Assembly (NCBI GenBank): GCA_004194705.1
Contig: SADC01000086.1
Coordinates: forward strand, 204,764 to 268,763
Reading direction: 5' to 3'
DNA: 64,000 nt
Source of the DNA: Ditylenchus dipsaci
Taxonomy: Eukaryota; Nematoda; Chromadorea; Rhabditida; Anguinidae
Of the stretch, positions 22,264 through 32,984 are shown piece by piece (positions within the stretch are counted from its first letter, which is position 1; each line of letters opens with the position of its first letter). The notes below the pieces were generated by a model. The model was not told the DNA's origin, made no database searches, and worked only from the letters and a program-made list of their open reading frames with translations. A program made the position numbers and the translations under genes.

Positions 22264-22820
22264 CATAGGCGTACCCAGGGGACGGCTATCGATTACCGAC
22301 GGTCAATGAATTTTTTTTTCGAAATTTTGATAAAAATCGTCAATTTTCAGGGCAAAAGTTTCTGGAAAGTCGACCCTGATACCAAAATCTCATCCTGAAT
22401 CCGAATCCGTTGAGATCAGATCAAAATATTTTTTATAGACTGAGATACCCATTAAAATAGGTGAATGGTGCCAAATTCCTGATCCATCTACTCAAAATAG
22501 CTATATATCAGCCCATAAAAATTATTTCGATATGATCTCAACGGATTCGGATTCAGAATGAGATTTTGATGTCACGGTCGACTTTCCAGAAACTTTTAGC
22601 CTGAAAATTGACGATTTTGATCAAAAATTTAAAAAAAAAAGTTCATTGACCGTCGGTAATCGATATTTTACCGTACCCAGGGGGGAGGGGGTGCTAGCCG
22701 GACTATAGCCCCTCTCCTTCGTCTGGATTTTTAAAGCCTTTTTGTTAGTTTTTTCAGCCTTTTTCTGCTTTTTTGCTATTTTAGCCCCCCCCCCCGTTAG
22801 AAATCCTGAGTACGCCTATG
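22264..22820. mobile_element. hAT-like non-autonomous element, 557 bp
   Basis: Ends CATAGGCGTACCCAGG and CGTACTCAGG-type complement ending CGCCTATG, flanked by GTACCACC on both sides (22256-22263 and 22821-22828). Inside, 22290-22670 is an inverted repeat with arms near 190 bp (GACCGTCGGTAATCGAT at both ends). Confidence 0.8.
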
Positions 22821-22828
22821 GTACCACC

Positions 22829-23050
22829 ACCTAGGCACCCCTATTTAGACACCACCTGGCTAATTGGCAACTACCAACTGGGTATCACTATTTAACCACT
22901 GCCACCTTGGTTACATCACCTGGATACCACTTCCTGGGTACCTCCACTTAGGCAATACCACCTGGATACCACTTTCTGGGTACCACCACCTAGGCACCAT
23001 CACCTGTGGGCCACCACTTGAGTGTCACCACCGGGGCACTACTACCTGGG
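22829..23050. repeat. Degenerate CACCTGGGTACCAC repeat
   Basis: Irregular units such as CACCTGGATACCACTT and CCTGGGTACCACCAC repeat about ten times here, and a shorter run lies at 22220-22263. It also appears weakly at 11990 and 43200-43330. Confidence 0.6.
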
Positions 23051-23122
23051 AGCCGAAAAATTGATTTACAGATTATTGTGTGAAAATTGGGCTTTAGTTT
23101 TTTTTAATCGGGATTATATATA

Positions 23123-23370
23123 CAGGGTTGCCCAAAAAAAATTTGGCCATTCAAAAAATTGAAGTACGTAACCTTTGCCTGGTCGATTTCTGATTTTTGG
23201 GTGGCAAGCCCTCGGAAACCTCCTCAACAATGCCGGCTGTGATAAAGAGAAACACCACAAAGCTTCTAAGTAGCTTAACCACAGCCATCGATTTTCCTGG
23301 GGAAATCGATGTGGCAAGGAGCTACCTACGCAAATTTTTTCAGGTGGCCGCGTTTTTTTGGGCCACCCTG
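23123..23370. mobile_element. Short TA-flanked mariner-like element
   Basis: Ends CAGGGTTGCCCAAAAAAA and TTTGGGCCACCCTG lie between TA dinucleotides. A short plus-strand open frame at about 23230-23345 (IKRNTTKLLSSLTTAIDFPG) may be a transposase relic but is too short to identify. Confidence 0.6.
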
Positions 23371-23668
23371 TAGATGTTTAAACGAAATTAGTTAAAAAAA
23401 ATAAATCCGGTGTTATATATCGCTGAACATTTTCAGCAACTTAAAGGTTAGGTGTGTGTGCAAAGATATTTACTTGGAGTTTTAAAATCCATGATTTGAA
23501 CTTATAATTTCAATAAACTCTTGATTGTTCAGATTGTACAAAAGAGCTTGGATTTGAAGAATACCCAGGACAGGTTTATTACGGCTTTTTATAAATGACT
23601 AGTTTGTTAGAACAGTGGATGCTATAAAACTTAAGTTCAAAATTAATATTTTCACATTTTTAGATATA

Positions 23669-24478
23669 CAGTCAAACCTCTATACAACGGCCCCCTAGGG
23701 ACCGGCCTTGGGGGGCCGTTATATAGAGGGGCCGTTATATAGAGGGGCCGTTATATAGAGGGTATGTTACTAACGTTTGTAAAGGGGGCCGTTGTATAGA
23801 GGTTTTGCAAAACGAGCTCATCATTAAAGTGGCAGACTTAGAAACAACCATTCATTTAAACACCAGCAATAATCCCAAGCTCTGTCCCAATCTTTTTCAC
23901 TTTTTCCTAAAAAGCTAAAGCTTTCAACGTGGAACTTTGATTAAAATTATACCTTGAGGAGGTCCCCGGTGACTGGAATGTTTCGAGAGCAAATTTGCTT
24001 GATCTAGTGAATGAGTGCTAAGTCGAGGTGCTCATTCCTGCCAGATGTGAGACGCGCCCGCTTTGATTTGCTCCCATTAGCTGCTGCTTCCAAGATTGAG
24101 TCCTTGCTTTTCAGAATTCCCTAAATTGTTCCCCTTGCAATGCCGAACTCCTTTGCTAGCTCGTAGTTGCTTTTCTTCTCAGAAGCTTCCACAATGGCTT
24201 TCTTTTCTTCCAATGTTAGAACACGACGCTTTGCTGGTTTACCCGGAGTTCTCATTGTACAATCTAAAAAGAAAAGAGATAAAATGCAACAAAACACTTT
24301 AGATCTAAATGAGAACAAATGATTGCAAATAATAGAGCAAAAATGGCAACTGGAAAAGGCCGTGTTCGAGTTAGGGGCCGTTATATAGAGGGTTCTTTCA
24401 TTGCTAGGGACCGGACTTGGGGGCCGTTATATAGAGGAGGCCGTTATATAGAGAGGCCGTTATATAGAGGTTTGACTG
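23669..24478 (-). mobile_element. Decayed pogo/Tigger transposon
   Basis: Ends CAGTCAAACCTCTATACAAC and its complement lie between TA dinucleotides. Several GGCCGTTATATAGAG repeats occur at both subterminal regions. The interior keeps only the N-terminal part of a pogo-type transposase on the minus strand. This element identifies the source superfamily of the many CAGTC(A/G)AACCTC MITEs in the window. Confidence 0.8.
23955..24255 (-). pseudogene. Tigger/pogo transposase, DNA-binding part only
   Basis: Starts MRTPGKPAKRRVLTLEEKKA and continues with a psq/CENP-B-type helix-turn-helix (NYELAKEFGIARGTI). After an in-frame TAG it continues in the same frame through ILKSKDSILEAA, KRARLTSGRNEHLDLAL, a second TAG and NIPVTGDLLK, the usual order of the CENP-B-like DNA-binding region of Tigger transposases. 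The catalytic DDE domain is missing, evidently by internal deletion. Two nonsense codons in frame make this a real pseudogene rather than an indel artefact. Confidence 0.8.
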
Positions 24479-24889
24479 TACCCCGTTTGCTATACGAGAC
24501 GCTGTACCCAATTCAGAATCGGTAAGCTTTTTGTAATAAATCTGTATTTTTTTATGTCTGTCTAATATTTAAAGGAAGAGTGAAAGCTGTTAAGGAGATA
24601 GTCTCGACACAAAAGGATTTGTCCAAGTTTTTTATTTTTCAAATGTGGTCATTGAGCCATATTTTGTCGACAACCCGATTTCGTAATCTCAGATAAGCTT
24701 GTGTAAAATGAAAAGTTGGGTTAGCATCATCAATATCACAATTTATAACTTCCTTCACAAAATGCCCTGAAAATCGATATGTAAAAGATAAAAAAGCATC
24801 GAAAAAAGGATGATTAGTCTTTTATGGCATTTCAATGTTCAAGGCATTTTTTGAAGGAATTTATAAATTGTGATATTGATGATGCTAAC

Positions 24890-25543
24890 TAGGCTTGGCA
24901 ACGGGACGGGAATCCCATGGGAATCCCGCAATCCCGATCCCGAAAATTTTGAAATCCCGATCCCGAATCCCGCCGGTCCAAAAGCCAAATCCCAAATCCC
25001 AATCCGATCCCGAAAATTTTGAAAATCCCGATCCCGAATCCCGCCGGTCCAAAAGCCAAATCCGAAATCCCAATCCCGATCCCGAAATTTTTTAAAATCC
25101 CAATCCCGAATCCCGCCGGAACCAATGCTCGACGATTTCTCTCGGCACCATAAACATTTGTCGCCAGTAAGCAGCTCTTTAGTCATGCCAGAGACGTGTT
25201 TGAGTACAGAAGGGGACAACTTGATGCGAAAAAAAGCCGAACAACTAATTTTCTTCAACAAAGCTCTAGAATATGTTAACTTTACTTATTGATTAAAATT
25301 CTCCGTGTTGCAATTGTGTGTTAAAATAAATTCTTTGAAATATCTAATCGAATAAATTCATTAACGGAAAATCCCGATCGGGATCCTGACATTTTTGAGA
25401 ATCCCAATCCCGATCCGAAAATTTTGAAAATCCCGATCCGAATCCCGCCGGTCCAAAAGCCGAATCCCAAATCCCAATTCCGATCCCGAAAATTTCAAAA
25501 ATCCCAATCCCGAATCCCGCCGGAACACAATCTGCCAAGCCTA
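24890..25543. repeat. hAT-like MITE rich in CAATCCCGATCCCGAA
   Basis: Ends TAGGCTTGGCA and TGCCAAGCCTA, flanked by ATGCTAAC on both sides (24882-24889 and 25544-25551), an exact 8-bp duplication. The interior consists of arrays of AATCCCGATCCCGAATCCCG. A partial inverted copy lies at 40505-40690. Confidence 0.85.
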
Positions 25544-25679
25544 ATGCTAACCCAACTTCTCATTTTGCACAAGGAGGTTGTTTGACCACTTTTAGGGTAA
25601 TTAGACTTTTTTGATGCCAGATTCGGAATAAGCACCCAAATTACCGCTAGAACTGGTTAAACAAGCCAAAATAAATAGC

Positions 25680-25800
25680 ATGTCACCACGTGGGATCGAA
25701 CCCGCAACACAATTTTGGGCCAAAAACGCAAACGCTCAAGCACTGCGTCATGGAAGCCACTTTTTCAAACCTAAATGGCTTCTCCCCCCCCCCCCTCTCC
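25680..25800 (-). repeat. tRNA-like end of a TTAA-type element
   Basis: On the minus strand, GCTTCCATGACGCAGTGCTTG is followed by a B-box-like GGTTCGATCCC. This is the same tRNA-like module as in 30199-30560. It abuts the TTAA of the next element. Confidence 0.6.
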
Positions 25801-25805
25801 TTTAA

Positions 25806-25995
25806 AGGACCATGGTTTTTGCGCGCAGTGGCATGCGCGAAATTTGAATTGGCGGGGGACACTTCTCTTTCTTCTCAAACTTTCCACTTTGAAGTCACGG
25901 TGAAAGACTCCAAAGAGTAAAGTTTGAGACGAAAGAGAAGTGTCCCCCGCCTATTCAATTTTGCACATGCCACTGCGCGCAAAAACCATGGTCCT
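25806..25995. repeat. TTAA-type (piggyBac-like) palindromic MITE, 190 bp
   Basis: A near-perfect palindrome with ends AGGACCATGG and CCATGGTCCT directly inside TTAA on both sides. The inner motif GGCGGGGGACACTTCTCTTT is inverted on the right. Confidence 0.85.
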
Positions 25996-26512
25996 TTAAT
26001 AAAGTTTCATAGAAAAAAGCAAAAAAAATAATTTGCTACAAAATTTCGTTAGGCCCTAAAACACTAAACACTTAAAATAATATAATCATTTTAGATTGTG
26101 GTGCTACATGCTTTTGCTCGAAAAAGCCCAGTCTTCCAAAGTAAAATTATTAATTGTTCTCCAATTATTGATTTTTAGTTAATAAAAATAATTCTAGCGT
26201 TTGACTTAATAGAACATACAATAATAAGAATTGAACAAAATACAACTACCGTATTCTTCTTGTAACAAAATAGAGATGACAACAATCGATTAATCGAAGG
26301 TGCGATTAATCGAAAATTGCACCAAATGTGGCACAAAATAATCGCATGCATGCTTTCGAATGCGGGGCAAGACATGCGCAATAAGATTTCCAAACGACAT
26401 ATTTTGCGCCACACGATTTACACATCAAAATAAGCAACACAATAATAAAAGCGATATTTCGGACTACACTGACGAATCGCAAATAATCAAAAACTTCAAA
26501 AATTGAGGCACC

Positions 26513-26830
26513 GTATTTCCTCTAATAGGCCGCCCCCCCTCTAATAAGCCGCCCCCCCCCCCTACCTTTTAGGGCCTATATCTCGGCCTACATAAACTAT
26601 TTTGCAAAGCTGTTTATTGAGTTTTCTTAACTTCCGCGAGTTCTCCCTCTAATTGTTGGATTTCGGTTGAGCACCCAAAAATCTCGAGATCCACTTTAAA
26701 ATTTCCAGGTTTTTGTGGGTTTGAAAAATAAGCCGCCGGCGGCCTATTAGACGAAATGCGGTCAAAAAAGTGTCGGACCCGAGGTGGGAACGAACTTTTG
26801 CAGTGTCTTTAAAACGAGGTACGACTGTAT
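26513..26830. repeat. Nested TA-type MITE inside a truncated Tigger-like MITE
   Basis: CACCGTATTTCCTCTAATAG to TATTAGACGAAATGCGGTC marks a CCGTATTT-family element. It is followed by AAAGTGTCGGACCC, GGGAACGAACTTTTGCAGTG and GAGGTACGACTGTA, the right end of a Tigger-like MITE. A longer copy is in the opposite arm at 32985-33640. Confidence 0.7.
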
Positions 26831-26961
26831 TTTCATTTACTAAAATAAAATTTTAGATTTACTGCAATTACTAACTTAACATGGCTTTGGCTTGCAAATT
26901 AATAATTATTTTACTATATTTATTAATTATACCTACTATACACTCTTGCCCATTTTGTGAA

Positions 26962-27766
26962 GGATAATATTTTTTTTACCGCAAAACACTCGAAAATTAC
27001 CGCAAATCATTTTTTTATACCGCAATTTGATTTTCCCGCAAAATACTTTTTTATTACCGCAAAATACTTTTTTCTTACCGCAAAATACTTTTTTCTTACC
27101 GCAATTTGATTTTCCCGCAAAATACTTTTTCTTACCGCAAAATACTTTTTTCTTACCGCAAAATACTTTTTTCTTACGCAAAATACTTTTTTCTTACCGC
27201 GGAATAACTCGGATCCCTCAGAATCCCACCCCGGAATGGCCAGAAGCCCCTGAAAGTGGTTTTTTCGGGTTTACTAAAGGGGGAGTAAACTTTTCGAGAA
27301 AAATCGATTGAGCGGATCAGATTTCGGGTCCGATGGGCTTAATCGCTCAGAATTCCAGGTTTATGGTGGTTTCGAGTGGTTCAGGGTGGAGTTGTGGGCG
27401 ATTGAGCCGATCTGACCCAAAATCTGATCCGCTCAATCGATTTTTCGCAAAAAGTTTACCCCCCCCTTTAGTAAACCCGAAAAACCAACTTTCAGGGGCT
27501 TCTGGCCATTCTGGGGTGGGATTCTGAGGGATCCAAGTTGTTTCCTGACTGAAAAATTCAAATTCCCGCAAAATTTTGACTAAAAACGACGAGAAAATTT
27601 TTTGCGGTAAGAAAAAAGTATTTTTGCGGTAAGAAAAAGTATTTTGCGGTAAGAAAAAAGTATTTTGCGGTAAGAAAAAAGTATTTTGCGGGAAAATCAA
27701 ATTGCGGTAATAAAAAATGATTTGCGGTAATTTCAAGTGTTTTGCGGTAAGAAGAAAGTACCATCC
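26962..27766. mobile_element. Mutator-like foldback with perfect 9-bp duplication
   Basis: Flanked by TTTTGTGAA at 26953-26961 and 27767-27775. Ends GGATAATATTTTTTTTACCG and GGATGGTACTTT (complement). Arms contain tandem TTACCGCAAAATACTTTTTTC units. The opposite palindrome arm (around 32845-32870) has the uninterrupted site with a single TTTTGTGAA, so borders are certain. Confidence 0.9.
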
Positions 27767-27886
27767 TTTTGTGAACCACGACCAAGTTTGCTTTTTAATA
27801 TACAGTAAAAATTTATTCAAATATACTCCGTTGCGACTATTAACACTGATATAAAGTCAAAACTTATAAATCGATTATTATTTTTT

Positions 27887-28678
27887 GGCTCAAATAGAAA
27901 TGTACCACCAAATGTGAGAATTTGGCCGCCTTTTTTATTTTTTTGGCCGCCTTTTTTGAATTTCAAATTAAAAAATAGAATTTGGCCGCCTTTTTTTAAA
28001 ATTGGCCGCCTTTTTTTCTTGTCAATTCCTGTTTTTCAAATTTTAGCTTCAATTTGATGGTAATTTTGCTCTTTATGATAGCAAAAATGAAAGCGCAGAA
28101 TCTGGGCTGCATATTGGTATGAAAAAATCGTGAACTTATAGGAAAAGTTAGAAAATATAATCAAAAACACCCAGAGGGATATTTCGGCTCTATCTGCTAA
28201 ATGATTTTTGTGTAATTTGAACGTTTTTTGAATTACAGCTTTTACAAGTTGGTACTATCTTTTTCTATAATAGCAAATACGAAAGCCCAGAACTTTGGCT
28301 ACTCACTAATTTGAAAAAAGTGTCAACTTGTAAGGTAAAATTCAAAAAATTACACAAAAACCATTTAGCAGGTAGAGGCCGAAATAACCATCTAGGTGTT
28401 TTGATTACATTTTCTAATTTTTTCCTATAAGTTCACGATTTTTCATACCAATACGCAGCCCAGATTCTGGGCTTTCATTTTTGCCATCATTAAGAGCAAA
28501 GTTACCATCAAATTAGAGCTAAATTTGAAAAACAGAAATTGACAAGAAAAAAAGGCGGCCAATTTTTTAAAAAAGGCGGCCAAATTCTATTTTTTTATTA
28601 TGAATTTAAAAAAGGCGGCCAAAAAAATTAAAAAGGCGGCCAAATTCTCACTTTTGGTGGTACATTTCTCATACAGCC
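27887..28678. mobile_element. Mutator-like foldback, second 9-bp insertion
   Basis: Flanked by TTATTTTTT on both sides (27878-27886 and 28679-28687). Ends GGCTCAAATAGAAATGTACC and GGCTGTATGAGAAATGTACC (complement). Arms share AATTTGGCCGCCTTTTTT repeats. The opposite arm at about 32740-32760 lacks it. Confidence 0.85.
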
Positions 28679-29554
28679 TTATTTTTTTTTAGATTGTACA
28701 GAACAGTTTGGACCTAAAGTATGCCCAGGAGAGGTAATATTTTTTTTTCGTTTTTAATGAACTTGACTAAATCAAACGCAAAAACTTATTTGACAGCCAA
28801 ACTTCGATAGACAGCAGCCGACTGTGGCCGCCCCCTCCAAAGAGTATTTTTCTTCAAGCCAACTTTTTTCATTTTTTACCTATTTCACAACTACAAGGGT
28901 ATTTGAGCGCTTCGAGGCCAAATTCAATGGATTGGGCTGAAAAAGGGAATAGAATAAGGCAGGCTTAGAGAAAAATACTTTTTGGTAGGGGCGGGCAGCT
29001 GGGCTTTTACGCAAAAAATGGCCTTTTTACCTACGTAAAATCGTATGACTAAAAGCTTTACATTTACCAATACGCCATGGAGACACAGGTCAAAAGTAAA
29101 AAGATACATTTTTGGGCGTTTTGAAAAGCCGTGACTCCGTGTACATATTAAGTAACGCATATTTATAATTTTTTAGTTAACAAGTTTAAAGTGCTTAATC
29201 GGTTCTGATTCATCAGTCTAGTCCGAAAATCTCAGGGATTCCGATTTTGCCCATCGTTTTTGAGGAATTATGTAGTTTTGTCATTTCGATCCGAAACGCT
29301 GGAGGCTAGTATTTAAAGGGGGGAGGGGAGACTTTGATTGCTACTTTTTGACATCTACTTCCCTTCAGTTCACATGCCTTTTTTCATATATTCTGCTCTC
29401 TTATCTCAGATTTTTTGTACCGTTCTGTAGCAGAGATTTTTCTTTGTCGATTTAGTGGTCAAACACCTTAATTAAAAATAAGTTTCGAGAAAATCACTTC
29501 AACCTCACACTAAAACCCGTGTTTTTACCTTGGTGTTTTTAGTTGAGTTTCATC

Positions 29555-29626
29555 TAGGGTTGGGTAATTCTCCGGAGAAATACTTTTCGGGTAATTACCC
29601 GGGTAATTACCATTCAACCAACCCTA
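29555..29626. repeat. Minimal hAT-like MITE, 72 bp
   Basis: Ends TAGGGTTGG and CCAACCCTA with GTTTCATC on both sides (29547-29554 and 29627-29634). The interior repeats GGGTAATTACC and CTCCGGAG. The inverted copy in the other arm is at about 31808-31880. Confidence 0.85.
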
Positions 29627-29797
29627 GTTTCATCTTATATTTTTAGTGATTTTTTCAAAAATTATTTTCAATCAGGGTGTTTGTCTACTCAATTGATAAA
29701 AGAAAATCTCAGCTACAAAACGGTGTAAAAACATCTGAGACATGAAAACAAAAAATGGGAAAAAATAGTATGTGAAGTAGTAGTCGATGTCAAAAAG

Positions 29798-30164
29798 GGC
29801 TAGGGGAAGATTGCCAAAAACGAAAATTGCCAAAACGAAAATTGCCATGACAAATAAAAGCTAAGTGAATACGAACACAGACCACTCAGTTTCACATAAC
29901 GTACCCTTCATTTATCCATTCGTTTGGTTTTGGCTAAAAGAAAATGACTAAAGTGGCGCTCCAATATAGTGACATTTCAGTATAGAGATACTCCAAGGCC
30001 GGTCCCAAGTGGTGTCGCTACACCGAGGTTTGACTGTATTTTTTTTTCACACATAACACTTTTTTATTTCGTCTGTTGCACTAAAAGCAAATGTCGTTTT
30101 GGCAATCTTCGTTTTGGGAAATCCTGCGTTTGGCAATTTTCGTTTTTGGCAATCTTCCCTAGCC
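29798..30164. repeat. Foldback with 8-bp duplication TCAAAAAG
   Basis: Ends GGCTAGGGGAAGATTGCC and its near complement, with TCAAAAAG at 29790-29797 and 30165-30172. Inside lies the right half of a Tigger-like MITE (GGTGTCGCTACACCGAGG then TTTGACTGTA). The inverted copy is at about 31267-31640. Confidence 0.75.
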
Positions 30165-30198
30165 TCAAAAAGTAGCCGTAAAAGTCTCTTCCCTTTAA

Positions 30199-30560
30199 AG
30201 GTGGGAGGGGAAGCTACTTAGGTTTGAAAAAGTGGCTTCCATGGCGCAGTGCGTAAGTGCTCGCGTTTTTTGGCCAAAATGGTGTTTTTTGGTGTTGCAG
30301 GTTCAATCCCACGTAGTGGCGCACTATTTTTTTTTTGGCTTAATTGACCAGTTTAGAGGTAATTAGACTTTTTTGACGCCAGATTCGGGATCAGCGACCC
30401 AATATACCTCAAACCGGCCAAACAAGCCAAAAAAATAGTGTGCCCTTACGTGGGATTGAACCTGCAACACAAAACAACACCATTTTAGGTCAAAAAACGC
30501 GAGCACTTACGCACTGCGTCATGGAAGGCACTTTTCAAACCTAAATGGCTTCCCCCCCCT
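30199..30560. mobile_element. TTAA-type element with two inward tRNA-like modules
   Basis: Ends AGGTGGGAGGGGAAGC and GGCTTCCCCCCCCT lie directly inside TTAA (30195-30198 and 30561-30564). Near each end is a tRNA-like module facing inward: on plus, TGGCGCAGTGCG (A-box-like) and GGTTCAATCCC (B-box) at 30240-30315; on minus, the same at 30445-30550. Related copies are at 25680-25800, 31005-31241 and 39529-39858. Confidence 0.75.
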
Positions 30561-30734
30561 TTAAACAAAAATTCAATTTTTTATTTTTCAGGTTTACGTA
30601 CTATCGAGCGTTGCGCGTCTAAATGACAAAGCTATGTCATTTCTTAAAAACGATCCGCAAAATAGGAATCTCTGCGATTTTCGGACTGTACAAATGAATC
30701 AGAACTAATTAAGCACTTTAAAAACTGGGATAAA

Positions 30735-31000
30735 TAAAGTGTCGGACCCAGCCGGGGAACGAATTTTTGGGGGCACGTACTACAGTCCACCCTCGTTAAA
30801 CCGACACCCCCCTCAAGTTCGTCCTTTTAAAAGGGGGTGCCGGTTTATCGAGTACCCGCGGGTCTTTACGGCATAACTGTTCAGATTTTTAAAAACGATC
30901 GGCAAAATCTAAATCCTTGCGATATTTCGGACTAGACTGGCCGAAGACAACTGCCAAAAGGCTTTAAAAATCGAGGTAAAAAAGTGTCGGACCCTAGGTG
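30735..31000. repeat. Palindrome centre: Tigger-like MITE fragments
   Basis: The spacer of the giant palindrome. It holds AAAGTGTCGGACCC, a CAGTCCACCCTCGTTAAACC end at about 30784 and a TTTATCGAGTACCCGCGGGT segment, then a second GTGTCGGACCCTAGGTGGGA. This is parts of one Tigger-like MITE, missing one terminus. Confidence 0.65.
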
Positions 31001-32984
31001 GGATTTTTTTGGCTTGTTTGGCCGGTTTGAGGTATATTGGGTCGCTGATCCCGAATCTGGCGTCAAAAAAGTCTAATTACCTCTAAACTGGTCAATTAAG
31101 CCAAAAAAAAAATAGTGCGCCACTACGTGGGATTGAACCTGCAACACCAAAAACACCATTTTGGGCCAAAAAACGCGAGCACTTACGCACTGCGCCATGG
31201 AAGCCACTTTTTCAAACCTAAGTAGCTTCCCCTCCCACCTTTAAGGGAAGAGACTTTTACGGCTACTTTTTGAGGCTAGGGAAGATTGCCAAAAACGAAA
31301 ATTGCCAAACGCAGGATTTCCCAAAACGAAGATTGCCAAAACGACATTTGCTTTTAGTGCAACAGACGAAATAAAAAGTGTTATGTGTGAAAAAAAAATA
31401 CAGTCAAACCTCGGTGTAGCGACACCACTTGGGACCGGCCTTGGAGTATCTCTATACTGAAATGTCACTATATTGGAGCGCCACTTTAGTCATTTTCTTT
31501 TAGCCAAAACCAAACGAATGGATAAATGAAGGGTACGTTATGTGAAACTGAGTGGTCTGTGTTCGTATTCACTTAGCTTTTATTTGTCATGGCAATTTTC
31601 GTTTTGGCAATTTTCGTTTTTGGCAATCTTCCCTAGCCCTTTTTGACATCGACTACTACTTCACATACATATTTTTCCCATTTTTTTTTCATGTCTCAGA
31701 TGTTTTTACACCGTTTTGTAGCTGAGATTTTCTTTTATCAATTGAGTAGACAAACACCCTGATTGAAAATAATTTTTGAAAAAATCACTAAAAATATAAG
31801 ATGAAACTAGGGTTGGTTGAATGGTAATTACCGGGTAATTACCCGAAAAGTATTTCTCCGGAGAATTACCCACCCTAGATGAAACTCAACTAAAAACACC
31901 AAGGTAAAAACCACGGTTTTTTAGTGTGAGGTTGAAGTGATTTTCTCGAAACTTATTTTTAATTAAGGTGTTTGACCACTAAATCGACAAAGAAAATCTC
32001 TGCTACAGAACGGTACAAAAAATCTGAGATAAGAGAGCAGAATATATGAAAAAAGGCATGTGAACTGAAGGGAAGTAGATGTCAAAAAGTAGCAATCAAA
32101 GTCTCCCCTCCCCCCTTTAAATACTAGCCTCCAGCGTTTCGGATCGAAATGACAAAACTACATAATTCCTGAAAAACGATGGGCAAAATCGGAATCCCTG
32201 AGATTTTTGGACTAGACTGATGAATCAGAACCGATTAAGCACTTTAAACTTGTTAACTAAAAATTATAAATATGCGTTACTTAACATGTACACGGAGTCA
32301 CGGCTTTTCAAAACGCCCAAAAATGTATCTTTTTACTTTTGACCTGTGTCTCCATGGCGTATTGGTAAATGTAAAGCTTTTAGTCATACGATTTTACGTA
32401 GGTAAAAAGGCCATTTTTTGCGTAAAAGCCCAGCTGCCCGCCCCTACCAAAAGTATTTTTCTCTAAGCCTGCCTTATTCTATTCCTTTTTTTTAGCCCAA
32501 TCCATTGAATTTGGCCTCGAAGCGCTCAAATACCCTTGTAGTTGTGAAATAGGTAAAAAATGAAAAAAGTTGGCTTGAAGAAAAATACTCTTTGGAGGGG
32601 GGCGGCCACAGTCGGCTGCTGTCTATCGAAGTTTGGCTGTCAAATAAGTTTTTGCGTTTGATTTAGTCAATTTCATTAAAACCGAAAAAAATATTACCTC
32701 TCCTGGGCACACTTTAGGTCCAAACTGTTCTGTACAATCTAAAAAAATAATAATCGATTTATAAGTTTTGACTTTATATTAGTGTTAATCGTCGCAACGG
32801 AGTTGATATTTGATAAATTTTATTAAAAAGCAAACTTGGTCGTGGTTCACAAAATGGGCAAGAGTGTATAGTAGATATTTTAATAAACATAGTAAAATAA
32901 TTATTAATTTGCAAGCCAAAGACATGTTAAGTTAGTAATTGCAGTAAATCTGAAATTTTATTATTTTTAAATGAAAATACAGTC

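Noticed and set aside
27333..27820. Proline-rich frames around 27350-27820
   Set aside because: They lie wholly inside a foldback element whose borders are fixed by an empty site.
28924..32466. Twin frames MRYL...CTRSHGFSKRP at 28924-29160 and 32272-32466
   Set aside because: Mirror copies within the giant palindrome, with no homology or splice context supporting a gene.
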